Assembly: GCA_023409535.1 (NCBI GenBank)
Contig: JAEYGZ010000038.1
Location: forward strand, 310,001-374,000
Source: Bacillota bacterium
GTDB lineage: Bacteria > Bacillota > Clostridia > Lachnospirales > Lachnospiraceae
Length of the DNA: 64,000 bases
Direction: 5' to 3'
A model generated the notes under the pieces. That model was not told where the DNA came from. It worked only from the letters and a program-made list of their open reading frames with translations, and did no database searches. Of the stretch, positions 25,325-33,418 are shown one piece after another (the stretch's first letter is position 1; each line of letters starts with the position of its first letter). The position numbers were made by a program, and so were the translations under genes.

Positions 25325-26515
25325 TTAGTTGTTTACCACCCTTCCAAACAGCTCATCATTGATAATTTGGGCTGTTTTTATTTTCTGATCTTTATTAACA
25401 TGGGTATATAGGTTTAGCGTAAGCTCAATTGTTTTATGACCCGCACGAATCTGGATATCCTTTGGATTTAGTCCCAATGCAACCATTCTAGAAATAGCGG
25501 AATGCCGAGTACCGTGCAATTTAATATGTCTTATACCATGCTTTTTTAATGTACGTCGCCATTTCTGGGTCATGGAAGATGTTTCATATGGACTTCCATC
25601 AGGTTTACAGATAATCAAATCATTATCTTGATACTCACTGCCCAACTTCATCTTATTAAGCTTCTGCTGAAGCTTTTCTTTCTGTAGTAAGTTTAATGTG
25701 TATGATGTTAATATCATATTTCTCCTACTACTATCCGATTTAGTGCCATCCTTAAACTTAGACCCTTCCAATGTCCGTATGTAAGTATTACGAATGGTGA
25801 ATTCACCTGTTTCCAAATTCACATCACTCCACCTTGCTCCCAGAAGCTCAGACCGCCTTGCCAACGTGTCAAATAAGAATGCAATGACAATCTCCATATC
25901 CGTACCCCTTACTGCATTGAAAAGGCGGATAATTTCTTCTTCCGATAACACATCAATTTCTTTCTTACCTTTCGAGGATTTTATTGTCACTCCTTTCAGC
26001 GGATTCTTCTTAAGGTATTCAATTTGCACCGCTTTATTAAGAGCAGTATTAAAAACTCTCTTAATGTGTTTTAATGTTTCCTCCGCCATAGATTTCTCAC
26101 TGAGCGGAGATTTTACACCCCATGCATTCATTACCTTCTGAATATCAAGCGTATTTAATGCCTGAAGCTTTTTCTGTCCCCAAAATGGAATTAGGTAGCG
26201 ATCCATGATGTCTCTATAATCCAGTATCGTGCTATCGCTTCTCTGATTAATTACATAGGATGCATACCATTCTTCAAGGTAATCAGATACCTTCATTTCA
26301 CTTGGAACGATGAATTCGTTGTTCAAATAATCAGCTTTCATCTGAATTAATAAAGCCTCTGCATCTTCTCTGGTATCTGCTTTTTTATATGGCTTAATCT
26401 GCTTGCCGTTTTCATCTTTACCAAGGATAACAACAGCTCTATAGTGAGTTATTTCACCCTTACTGTTTTTTCTGGCCTCCACATGCCCTGGCAGTATCTT
26501 TCTTCTGTTAATCAT
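25325..26515 (-). CDS. Tyrosine recombinase integrase
   Basis: The 396-residue integrase has the three-part layout of Tn916/phage-type enzymes: an N-terminal arm-binding AP2-like domain (HVEARKNSKGEITHYRAVVIL), a core-binding SAM-like domain (SDYLEEWYASYV to about residue 160), and a catalytic domain with Arg in FDTLARRSELLGARW, His-x-x-Arg in HGTRHSAISR, His in GHKTIEL and the nucleophilic Tyr in LNLYTHV. The start at 26515 follows AAGGAGGAG. It catalyses integration into tRNA-Lys. Its gene is internal to the island, not next to either att site, with the excisionase immediately upstream. Confidence 0.96.
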   Translation of the reverse strand: MINRRKILPGHVEARKNSKGEITHYRAVVILGKDENGKQIKPYKKADTREDAEALLIQMKADYLNNEFIVPSEMKVSDYLEEWYASYVINQRSDSTILDYRDIMDRYLIPFWGQKKLQALNTLDIQKVMNAWGVKSPLSEKSMAEETLKHIKRVFNTALNKAVQIEYLKKNPLKGVTIKSSKGKKEIDVLSEEEIIRLFNAVRGTDMEIVIAFLFDTLARRSELLGARWSDVNLETGEFTIRNTYIRTLEGSKFKDGTKSDSSRRNMILTSYTLNLLQKEKLQQKLNKMKLGSEYQDNDLIICKPDGSPYETSSMTQKWRRTLKKHGIRHIKLHGTRHSAISRMVALGLNPKDIQIRAGHKTIELTLNLYTHVNKDQKIKTAQIINDELFGRVVNN

Positions 26516-26577
26516 TGGGTTCTCCTCCTTATGTTGTTTATTCACGTATATAATATACGTCTATAAAATTATTATTT

Positions 26578-26769
26578 TCAGTTTTCAAAAACATAGCCCA
26601 AGTAACGGAATAGTTCATATTTACTAATCCTGTACCCTCTTGCGCCATCATCAGTTACAGGTAGTTTACCTAGCTTTATTAGCTTTAGTGTCGTTTTATA
26701 GCTACGTTTAATATATGATGCAACTTCTTGCACCGTCAGCAAATCATCTAATTGATTTAAATCCTGCAT
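26578..26769 (-). CDS. Excisionase-like helix-turn-helix protein
   Basis: A 63-residue protein with a winged helix-turn-helix of the excisionase/MerR type (LLTVQEVASYIKRSYKTTLK, then KLPVTDDGARGYRISKYEL). These proteins bind att-site arms and direct the integrase towards excision. It lies 62 bp upstream of the integrase on the same strand, the usual arrangement in such elements. The ribosome-binding site is GGGGGAGG. Confidence 0.88.
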   Translation of the reverse strand: MQDLNQLDDLLTVQEVASYIKRSYKTTLKLIKLGKLPVTDDGARGYRISKYELFRYLGYVFEN

Positions 26770-26832
26770 TGTTTGTCCTCCCCCTTATCCACAACCGCCC
26801 AAATAAAAGGCAGTTGTGGCTTTTATTCTACA

Positions 26833-27240
26833 TCAATTATGATTGAATATAACTTTCTTCTCTTTGATAAAGTAATTATTAATCATCTTATAGTAGCTTT
26901 CTACTTCTTGGTCACTTTCAAGGATACTTATAACTTTCAAATCGGAGTAGAGCATATGAAAATCAGCTTTACTAAGATCAAAGACTGACCATAGGACTAT
27001 AGTACAGTCAAAATATAAGTTATCTGTTATAAAATCCAGCATTTCAGTAAGCTTACAATTGCTATTCCATCTATCCCTGTAGGATTTAACAATCTTCTTA
27101 TTATTCAATGCTTCACTGTAATACCTTACTTCTGAAAGGTAAGTTTGTAGTTCTGAATTAAATTTTTCATAATAAATATAAACACACTTATCCATCTCAG
27201 CTTCAGTTTCTTCAAATATTTTTTTATAATCTTCCATCAT
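26833..27240 (-). CDS. Unknown island protein
   Basis: A 135-residue, mostly helical, Tyr- and Glu-rich soluble protein (MMEDYKKIFEETEAEMDKCV) with no recognised family. The start at 27240 has AAAGGAG 7 nt upstream; the longer frame overlaps the DUF927 gene. It lies 28 bp after the DUF927 gene and ahead of the excisionase, so it is probably an operon member. It could be a replication or excision accessory, judged only from position. Confidence 0.65.
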   Translation of the reverse strand: MMEDYKKIFEETEAEMDKCVYIYYEKFNSELQTYLSEVRYYSEALNNKKIVKSYRDRWNSNCKLTEMLDFITDNLYFDCTIVLWSVFDLSKADFHMLYSDLKVISILESDQEVESYYKMINNYFIKEKKVIFNHN

Positions 27241-27268
27241 CACTAACTCCTTTGGATTGAATGTCTTT

Positions 27269-29044
27269 TTATACTTTTTTTTTCGTAACAGTTTTCTTAC
27301 TTTCTTCATCTTTCTTTTCAGAAACATCTAAAACTCTGATTATGTAGCCTTTTACGTAATCTCCATTACCTGTTATATCAAAATCGCTAATACGTCTGTC
27401 ACTTTCACATGCTAATAAACCACTCTCCTTTAATTTACCTGATACTATCTTAGGGTCATTAAAGCCGCCCTCGTAAATGATTTTATCAAAGTATTTCTGC
27501 ATTATTTTTATCTGCTTTGAAGCAAATCCTCCCATTTTGATGGCTATTGGATCAATTTCCTCTATAACGCCCCAAAACTCTGTTGGTACAAAGACAGGAA
27601 GATCTTTGGGGTTTTTGGCTGGCTTTCTGAATTTACTACTATTAGCAAAGACTGATTGCAATAAAAAATCATAAGCCCTGTTACCTATATCCATCTTCTT
27701 TATATCTTTGACCTGGTTATGTGTATCAACAAATGCAAAAATTTCTTCCAGGTTAAAATCAATTCCTAATGCCTCTCTTGCTACCTCGACCCCTGTCATG
27801 ATTACAGCGAGCTTCTTTGCAAAGCGGTCAATAAAGCCATTCATATTGTCTTCCTCTTTTGCCTTGGTAACGAATCTACTTCTCCAGTAATCATACCTTT
27901 CGAAAATCTGATCTTCTGAGCCATCGTTGATTTTATCAAGAAGGTATTGTGCAATCTTCGGTATTGCATGTCCGTAATTATTATGAATGACGCTCTTTAT
28001 CTCTTCCGCTGATTCAGCATCATTAGTCCATACCACGCCATAAAATTCTAAACATCTTAAATAAAGACCCGTATTTTGTTCTGCACCATTTAAAATGGAT
28101 GTTTCTGTAGTTATAATAGCTGTTGTTGAAAAATAACCTGGCTCCTTTCTCGTACAATCCTTGTTTAAACGTGCTTTCTCCTTACCTTGACTAACTGTGT
28201 AGATAAGCGATGTAAAGTTTTTCGACTTGCTCAGGCTTGCTTCATCAATCAGCACAGGATAACCGCTATTTTCAGACAACGAATTAATCAATGCATTTTC
28301 TGTAGACAGAAAGGTTAAAGCAAGCGAGTCCTTGTCAAAATCGGGATAACAACCCGTAGACAGTGCTAAAAAACCACTTGTGCTTTTTCCCGTAGTACTT
28401 TCACCGCACATCGATATGATGATATTCTCAACATCTCGCTTTCGCTTGAGAAAGTCCAATAATACAGCCGAGAATCCAAACGATAAAGCTGCTTCTAATC
28501 TTTCATTCCCTAAAACACTTTTTTCTACCATCGCTTTCCATACACTAAACTTCCCTGTTGGTTTGATAGCTAATTGACCTTTATATTTAGCTTCAAACCC
28601 AATACATTTATACCCTTTAAAAATAAGGTTCTTTTGGAAGTATCCCCATCCTATATTTTCATAGCAAAAATCAACTATATCTGGAGATTCTTGATTCTCT
28701 ATCACCTTAATAAGTACCGGTGCTGAGTCTTTACTGACTTGGCATCCATGTTCTGCCAGTTTTAATATGCCTGTTTCAGTCAAGTCACCTCTGTTAAGAT
28801 CAACTTGAATATTTAGTCCAGCACCAGTATTGAAGCTTAGCTGCAGAATATTTACAAAGGTATCAATGTCTATCTCTATCCTCTCAAGAATCATTTCGGA
28901 ACCCAATTCGGTGAATCCTATGCAATTTCCTTTTCTATCGTAATTTTGATATCCATAATAACCATTTCGATTTTCAACATTGGGATGATCCGATTTTAAT
29001 ACCGAACCTGGTTCAGCATCATATGCCTTTACATTTCTCCTCAT
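27269..29044 (-). CDS. DUF927-type P-loop ATPase (primase/helicase-like)
   Basis: The 591-residue product has a central P-loop ATPase domain: Walker A CGESTTGKST at about residues 213-222, Walker B YPVLIDEAS at about 262-270, then STTAIITTETSIL and RCLEFYGVVWT. This pattern is that of DUF927 proteins, helicase-like ATPases carried by phages, satellites and integrative elements, often with primases. The N-terminal 150 residues and C-terminal 130 residues are not recognised; the last residues are Lys-rich. The start at 29044 has AAAGGA 7 nt upstream. It follows the acidic 207-residue gene and probably drives replication of the excised element. Confidence 0.8.
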   Translation of the reverse strand: MRRNVKAYDAEPGSVLKSDHPNVENRNGYYGYQNYDRKGNCIGFTELGSEMILERIEIDIDTFVNILQLSFNTGAGLNIQVDLNRGDLTETGILKLAEHGCQVSKDSAPVLIKVIENQESPDIVDFCYENIGWGYFQKNLIFKGYKCIGFEAKYKGQLAIKPTGKFSVWKAMVEKSVLGNERLEAALSFGFSAVLLDFLKRKRDVENIIISMCGESTTGKSTSGFLALSTGCYPDFDKDSLALTFLSTENALINSLSENSGYPVLIDEASLSKSKNFTSLIYTVSQGKEKARLNKDCTRKEPGYFSTTAIITTETSILNGAEQNTGLYLRCLEFYGVVWTNDAESAEEIKSVIHNNYGHAIPKIAQYLLDKINDGSEDQIFERYDYWRSRFVTKAKEEDNMNGFIDRFAKKLAVIMTGVEVAREALGIDFNLEEIFAFVDTHNQVKDIKKMDIGNRAYDFLLQSVFANSSKFRKPAKNPKDLPVFVPTEFWGVIEEIDPIAIKMGGFASKQIKIMQKYFDKIIYEGGFNDPKIVSGKLKESGLLACESDRRISDFDITGNGDYVKGYIIRVLDVSEKKDEESKKTVTKKKV

Positions 29045-29096
29045 ATAAATTCCTTTCTTGGGTAGGATGACTAGCATCCTACCCAATATCAATTTT

Positions 29097-29720
29097 TTAT
29101 TTACTAATCATTGCAATTGGTTCATCAAAGGAATAATCGTATTCTATCTTGTAAAAGGTTATTGATGTTCTTCCTTCGAAGTTTAAACCCAGCTGCTTGG
29201 TAATCTCCTTGACTAAAGCTGCAGAATAAACAATATGCTTTGCACCTTGCTTCTTAAGCTTAAACACCTTTGTTTGTCCGGGGATATTCTTACCCATAAG
29301 TAATTTATCCGGGGTAAACCCTATATGCACTGTGTCAACTAGTCCCAACTTCTGAAAGACTTCTTCCCCAAAGCACCATCTTTGACCAAATTTTCCGCCG
29401 TCAACCAAAGTTGCGACCCCTGCTTCTCCGAAGGGTTTTTCACTACTCTGGCTAGTTGCAAGTATAATTTTTCCCTCATCAAAGAGTTTCTTAAGTGGTG
29501 TATTCTTAACTTCTTCCAGATAATCTTCAACTTCTTTAGGAAATGCCCCTGTTGACTGAGCATCCACAGTATCCGCAGTATCTCTTTCGTCTGATATATC
29601 AGATTCGTCATCAAATAAATCTTCTTCCTCTGCGATATCTGTCTCCAGCATATCCTCTTCCTCCTCCCAACAATCGTCGTTTTCTACAACTTGAACTGCT
29701 CTCTTATTTTTTACCGTCAT
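29097..29720 (-). CDS. Acidic island protein upstream of DUF927
   Basis: A 207-residue protein whose first 60 residues are almost entirely Asp, Glu, Ser and Thr (WEEEEDMLETDIAEEEDLF), probably disordered and DNA-mimic-like in charge. The C-terminal 140 residues appear folded (PLKKLFDEGKIILATSQ, GKFGQRWCFGEEVFQKLGLV) but match no family I know. An AAAGGAGG site lies before the ATG. It begins the operon that continues into DUF927, with 52 bp between the two. A single-stranded-DNA-binding or replication-accessory role is possible but is inference. Confidence 0.65.
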   Translation of the reverse strand: MTVKNKRAVQVVENDDCWEEEEDMLETDIAEEEDLFDDESDISDERDTADTVDAQSTGAFPKEVEDYLEEVKNTPLKKLFDEGKIILATSQSSEKPFGEAGVATLVDGGKFGQRWCFGEEVFQKLGLVDTVHIGFTPDKLLMGKNIPGQTKVFKLKKQGAKHIVYSAALVKEITKQLGLNFEGRTSITFYKIEYDYSFDEPIAMISK

Positions 29721-29996
29721 ATGTAATGACCTCCTTTAAAATAGTGGGCGGAATTTTTATTTCATCTATGCGAAATATAATACCCCATTCCCCAAACATA
29801 GAATAACATATTGCTTTAAAGAACTATTTGTTGTATATTGTTGATATATCATTACTATTAGTTCTATATCGTTTTTGTTTTGAGAAGTCGATAGTCGCCA
29901 AAATGAAATCAAAACCAATAAATTGATGTTAATATCCAAAAAGCATGTCAAGTACTTTTTAAAAAAAAAATTCGTAAAATTTTAAGGAGGTTGATT

Positions 29997-30716
29997 ATGA
30001 TAAAAAAAAATGGTGTTAATGGAAGATCTAGCAATGAAGAAATTTCTACAAGAAAGAATTTTATTAAGGAGATATTAGACGCTGACTCAGATATTACTAT
30101 AACTACGTTAAAAGCTATGCTCCGATCAAGACTTATTGAGAATGGCATAGGTGAAGATAGTATAAGAATTCCTACTAATGAAACACTTAAAAAGCATTGT
30201 TTGGCAGTAGGATATGAATATAAGGACAGTAAGTTTTTCATAAAAAATATAAAATCAGAATATACCAAGGTTATAAGCAATATTTTTAAAGATCAGCTAA
30301 AGGAAATTAGTGTAGATTATAAAAATGAAACTTACATTTTTTATCCTTTTATTACAACTGTTCATGACCGCAAATTTAATTCAGAAACGAATACACATAG
30401 TATTGAAATAACTGAAAAACCAAATAATTCAAACTTCGAGCAGTATTATAACGAATTGCTATACGAAATGAGCAACTCCATTCACACTGATTTTGATAAT
30501 ATTCAAATTACAATTATTTTAAATTCACATAAAAATGAAAATATCCTATCTGAATTTTTTTATAATATGCTTTTACATAATATTTCCTATATTTCCATTA
30601 ATTTAGCTTGCATCCAACTATATTGTAAAAAGCATGATCTGGATAACATTTTTAATTTTTTATATGGTGTTATCCCGGATACTATAGAGATCGATTCATT
30701 ATATACATATAAATAA
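29997..30716 (+). CDS. Unknown island protein, divergent from the DUF927 operon
   Basis: A 239-residue soluble protein. The first 70 residues (TRKNFIKEILDADSDITITT, LKAMLRSRLIENGIGEDSI) look helical with a possible DNA-binding arrangement, reminiscent of but not clearly matching ArgR-type winged helices. The rest has alternating beta-like segments (NIQITIILNSH, ISYISINLACIQLY). AAGGAGG lies 6 nt before the ATG at 29997; a TTG two codons earlier overlaps it. It faces the DUF927 operon across a 276-bp AT-rich region and may regulate it. Confidence 0.7.
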   Translation: MIKKNGVNGRSSNEEISTRKNFIKEILDADSDITITTLKAMLRSRLIENGIGEDSIRIPTNETLKKHCLAVGYEYKDSKFFIKNIKSEYTKVISNIFKDQLKEISVDYKNETYIFYPFITTVHDRKFNSETNTHSIEITEKPNNSNFEQYYNELLYEMSNSIHTDFDNIQITIILNSHKNENILSEFFYNMLLHNISYISINLACIQLYCKKHDLDNIFNFLYGVIPDTIEIDSLYTYK

Positions 30717-30810
30717 CATCCTGTATTTTGGCTCATTTATTTAAGAAAAATGATATTTGGTTTTAATTATGTTATCCTACACCTATCACTTACAAAGGAG
30801 GAACTTTAAC

Positions 30811-30876
30811 ATGCCTATAGACATTTATGTTGATGGTGAAGAAGACGATGAAGACTGCGGTAACTGCGAACAGTAA
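30811..30876 (+). CDS. 21-residue acidic peptide with C-x-x-C
   Basis: The peptide starts MPIDIYVDGEEDDEDC and ends with GNCEQ. It has eight acidic residues, no basic ones and one CGNC pair that could bind a metal or form a disulfide. The start is supported by a very strong AAAGGAGG ribosome-binding site. It is followed within 15 bp by a long hairpin. Too short for any family call; it may be a leader or regulatory peptide. Confidence 0.45.
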   Translation: MPIDIYVDGEEDDEDCGNCEQ

Positions 30877-30888
30877 TTAATCCATCTA

Positions 30889-30979
30889 AACCCCGTTTTC
30901 CCGCCCAATCAGCGGCTTTTTGAAAGTTCTTTGGAATGCATTCTTCAAAAACCCGAAACTCGGACGGGAAAACGGGGTT
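30889..30979. repeat. Long compound inverted repeat (hairpin) between small genes
   Basis: The outer 15-bp stem (CCCCGTTTTCCCG at 30891-30903 and its inverse at 30965-30977, plus two A-T pairs) encloses an inner 10-of-11-bp stem (30914-30924 with 30944-30954) and, at the apex, GAATGCATTC, a perfect 10-bp palindrome. It lies between the convergent 21-residue and 49-residue genes. No T-run follows on either strand, so simple termination is not the obvious role. Confidence 0.7.
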
Positions 30980-30984
30980 CAATG

Positions 30985-31134
30985 CTATTTACTTGCTTTT
31001 TTCGTACGGGTCATTCCATTGGATTTTTTACCTGTCTTGCTACAGCAGTATAGTGTTGTAGCAAGAGTTACCCCTCCTACGATTGATTCAACAATAACAT
31101 TTGATACCACAGTTGCAAATAAGCCTAGAAGCAT
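30985..31134 (-). CDS. 49-residue membrane microprotein
   Basis: The first 30 residues form one hydrophobic helix with a Gly-Gly (LFATVVSNVIVESIVGGVTL) and a C-C pair, and the tail is basic (SKTGKKSNGMTRTKKASK). GAGGAGG lies 7 nt before the ATG. It follows the 38-residue gene by 29 bp on the same strand. The layout of a short hydrophobic helix with cationic tail is seen in small membrane toxins, holin-like and regulatory peptides; no specific role is claimed. Confidence 0.55.
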   Translation of the reverse strand: MLLGLFATVVSNVIVESIVGGVTLATTLYCCSKTGKKSNGMTRTKKASK

Positions 31135-31163
31135 AGCTTAACCTCCTCATAATAGAGTTTTAA

Positions 31164-31280
31164 TCAATCATTGTACTGAGTAGCGAAGATTCTTAGTAGC
31201 TTATTCATTGATCTCCTTACCTTTCTGTCATTCCACTTGTCTATAAACGATTTTAACATCCAGTCTGGTATATATTTCAT
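31164..31280 (-). CDS. 38-residue cationic amphipathic microprotein
   Basis: Starts MKYIPDWMLKSFIDKWNDRK and continues with VRRSMNKLLRIFATQYND; aromatic and basic residues alternate in an amphipathic helix pattern. AAGGAGGG lies just before the ATG. It precedes the 49-residue membrane microprotein in the same direction, so the two may be translated as a pair. Unknown function. Confidence 0.5.
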   Translation of the reverse strand: MKYIPDWMLKSFIDKWNDRKVRRSMNKLLRIFATQYND

Positions 31281-31303
31281 AGTCCCTCCTTATATGGTGC
31301 TGG

Positions 31304-31690
31304 TTAATTTAAACGGTCTTTATAAATAAGGGTGAGCGTGTAGTCACTTGATAAAATAAACACTTGATTATACCACTGGTATTTATCGTTACTTTTTATG
31401 TCTTTATCCCTTTCAATAGGCTCGGTAAACTCTGCCATATCTGATGATACTCCATATCGTGACAATAGTTCCGCATATTCCATGCTTTCATTGACAAGTC
31501 CAACTGGTTGGATACAAAGATATCCACCAAGGTCGCTATCTGGATGTCTGTTGTCCCCATAATGTTTAGCTAAAATGTTGATAGTATCTGATATTGACTC
31601 CATAACCTTGGCAGGCAATTCATGTTTACCTAAAAAAGGGTTAATCTGCTTTAACAGATTAACCTGACTTTTATTCCATATCTTAATCAT
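31304..31690 (-). CDS. Unknown island protein
   Basis: A 128-residue soluble protein (MIKIWNKSQVNLLKQINPFL, GDNRHPDSDLGGYLCIQPV, QWYNQVFILSSDYTLTLIY) with no known family. The start at 31690 has AAAGGAG 6 nt upstream; a longer open frame overlaps the DUF1643 gene. It follows DUF1643 in the same direction. Confidence 0.6.
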   Translation of the reverse strand: MIKIWNKSQVNLLKQINPFLGKHELPAKVMESISDTINILAKHYGDNRHPDSDLGGYLCIQPVGLVNESMEYAELLSRYGVSSDMAEFTEPIERDKDIKSNDKYQWYNQVFILSSDYTLTLIYKDRLN

Positions 31691-31755
31691 TAAAGCTCCT
31701 TTCAAAATACTCATCTCTAAGAAATCATACTTCTTAGAATTCGCAAGACACGCAA

Positions 31756-32418
31756 TCAAACGGCTTTTTTCTTACTTCCATTCCTTTCCATCATGCCCTC
31801 ATCCTTCAAGCCCTTCTGGGATGGAATAAGCGAAGCTCCTGCTCCACCAAAACCAGACGGTTGCTCCACCTGAGGAATTCGGTAGGGTTTCAGTACCCAT
31901 TTCTTGATCCTCATTGCTGCAAAAAGTGGGTGCATGGGTGAGCAGTCATGGGAATTTGCCTCATCATTAATTTCAACCAATATCTTTTCGTAATCCTTCA
32001 GCAAATCATTTAAGAGATATTTTGCATTCTCTACCACTTTATTTCCGATAAAGCTATTACCATACCCAACCAGGATATTATCATAACCCCTTTCCAATAC
32101 TTCTTTGATATACTTGAAATTGATATCTGCATTATCTGTTTTTGATGGGATTAGTTTTGGCATGATATCCGGAAACAAATTCAATATAGTTATTTTTGAG
32201 TATACCAAGTCACCTGTACTAAGCCTGGACACAAGATTATTTACTGTAGCATCTGTCTCTTGAACCTTTCTTGTTGCCGCATTCAGCATTATTACAGCAA
32301 TTGATTTCCCATTCTTAAAGGGTTTAAACTCTTTTGTCAATTCATATCTTTTTGTCTGATCCTCGCTAAATACTGCTGTTGTTTCAAGAATTACTGATTC
32401 CTTTACAATTCCGTCCAT
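31756..32418 (-). CDS. DUF1643-family protein
   Basis: The 220-residue protein shows the DUF1643 core: KSIAVIMLNAATRKVQETDA with TVNNLV and ITILNLFPDIMPK, followed by NILVGYGNSFIG. The family is widespread in phages and genomic islands with no proven activity. The C-terminal 45 residues (HPLFAAMRIKKW then a Gly/Ser/Lys-rich tail) vary. It is preceded by a 21-residue hydrophobic peptide gene in the same transcript. Confidence 0.75.
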   Translation of the reverse strand: MDGIVKESVILETTAVFSEDQTKRYELTKEFKPFKNGKSIAVIMLNAATRKVQETDATVNNLVSRLSTGDLVYSKITILNLFPDIMPKLIPSKTDNADINFKYIKEVLERGYDNILVGYGNSFIGNKVVENAKYLLNDLLKDYEKILVEINDEANSHDCSPMHPLFAAMRIKKWVLKPYRIPQVEQPSGFGGAGASLIPSQKGLKDEGMMERNGSKKKAV

Positions 32419-32462
32419 CCTTTACGCTCCTTTCAATTGTTTTTCACCAAATAGCCATGATA

Positions 32463-32528
32463 TTACTCCAGTATCAATAAAATTACTAATGTTACTGCTG
32501 CGGAACCTAAAAACCATCCAAGATGCAT
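32463..32528 (-). CDS. 21-residue single-helix membrane peptide
   Basis: MHLGWFLGSAAVTLVILLI is almost the whole peptide, ending in Leu-Glu, and would span the membrane once. The start codon is preceded by GGGGGTGAAGAAGG. The next gene downstream is DUF1643, 44 bp away. It could be a leader or a small membrane regulator; it may also be a chance frame. Confidence 0.4.
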   Translation of the reverse strand: MHLGWFLGSAAVTLVILLILE

Positions 32529-32941
32529 CCTTCTTCACCCCCTATAAATCAAAAAAGTTCAATACCTTTTTGGCATAGAACAATTACTTAGTTATATATA
32601 ATTAAAATGATTATATACAATGCTCAGATACTTGCAAATAAGATTCTGTAGCGCAACATTTGAGTAGTTTCTTAAAAATCGGTATATTCAAGTTCTTGCG
32701 ATTGAAACGGTAGCAGAATTTTTTCTTCCTACTATTTATTTGAAAATATGACCATGCAAAGTGAAAACCCTCTTTGATTAAGAGGGTTTCAGACTGTAGA
32801 CAAAGTAAATTATGCTATATAGAACTGTATATCATGTGAATAATTATATAGTGCTTTATTTTTAATTTTTATCTGCTATAATTAAATAAATTGAAATTTT
32901 GTTAAGCAATTGTAACTGTAGACTATTTAATTAGTGGAGGT
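32529..32941. other. AT-rich intergenic region with a hairpin
   Basis: About 410 bp between divergent small genes. It holds a likely promoter for the minus-strand side (TTGTAT, 18 bp, TATAAC near 32594-32623), the hairpin at 32765-32789, and no other gene that I can support. Confidence 0.4.
32765..32789. terminator. 10-bp terminator-like hairpin
   Basis: AAACCCTCTT and AAGAGGGTTT pair perfectly around a 5-nt loop. No gene ends directly beside it, so it could also be the end of an unannotated small RNA. Confidence 0.5.
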
Positions 32942-32947
32942 ATGACA

Positions 32948-33136
32948 ATGTCTAAAAACTCAAATGGTCTTGTTCCTAGTGAAGGGAGTACACTACCAAA
33001 TGTCCCAAATATGAAAGTAGATAAGGACAAACTGGGTCGGCCTTATGCAAAAGTTGAAAATGAAAATGGTGATTGGTATAAGCAAACAAAGATGAAGAAT
33101 GGAAAAACAAAAAGAGAGATGGTTTCAGATAAATAG
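32948..33136 (+). CDS. Small island protein, 62 residues
   Basis: A hydrophilic protein (MSKNSNGLVPSEGSTLPNVP, ending KMKNGKTKREMVSDK) with a central GRPYAKVENENGDWYKQTK segment that looks like a small beta unit. The ATG at 32948 is 7 nt after GGAGG; the ATG at 32942 overlaps it. It is followed by the structured region at 33142-33234. Function unknown. Confidence 0.65.
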   Translation: MSKNSNGLVPSEGSTLPNVPNMKVDKDKLGRPYAKVENENGDWYKQTKMKNGKTKREMVSDK

Positions 33137-33141
33137 TTTTT

Positions 33142-33234
33142 GGCATACCGCCGAAGGTTAATACATTTGTAAATCCGTTACTTAGAGTACCGAAGGGGCG
33201 TAACGAAGTTTTATATGCCTTAGCCTTCGGCGGT
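33142..33234 (+). ncRNA. Structured region with crossing helices (possible pseudoknot)
   Basis: Three complementary pairs are visible. GGCATA (33142-33147) matches TATGCC (33214-33219). ACCGCCGAAGG (33147-33157) matches CCTTCGGCGGT (33224-33234). CGTTAC (33076+100, at 33176-33181) matches GTAACG (33200-33205). The first two cross, so an RNA would form a pseudoknot or choose between two states. It lies directly after the 62-residue gene. It might act as its 3' end or as a separate RNA; no family is recognised. Confidence 0.4.
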
Positions 33235-33418
33235 GTTTAATAAGTATTTTCGGAGTATAGGGCTAAAAATCGAGTAATGCAATAAATAATATATTTATAT
33301 ACAAGAGGCTCAGATAATCCTCTTTCTTAACACCTTTATTACAGGCAAAGAAGATTTTATTCATTTCCATTTTAAAATTCACTTAGGAATTTATGAGGAT
33401 TGTATATAATCATTATAA

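Noticed and set aside
26789..26819. Hairpin CCACAACCGCC/GGCAGTTGTGG between the unknown 135-residue gene and excisionase
   Set aside because: The T-run is on the plus strand where no gene ends, and it overlaps the excisionase leader. Too ambiguous to call a terminator.
29766..29951. 61-residue hydrophobic minus-strand frame
   Set aside because: It lies in the AT-rich promoter region between divergent genes and has no start signal.
30920..31141. 73-residue plus-strand frame
   Set aside because: It is the complement of the 49-residue membrane microprotein and hairpin, and lacks a ribosome-binding site.
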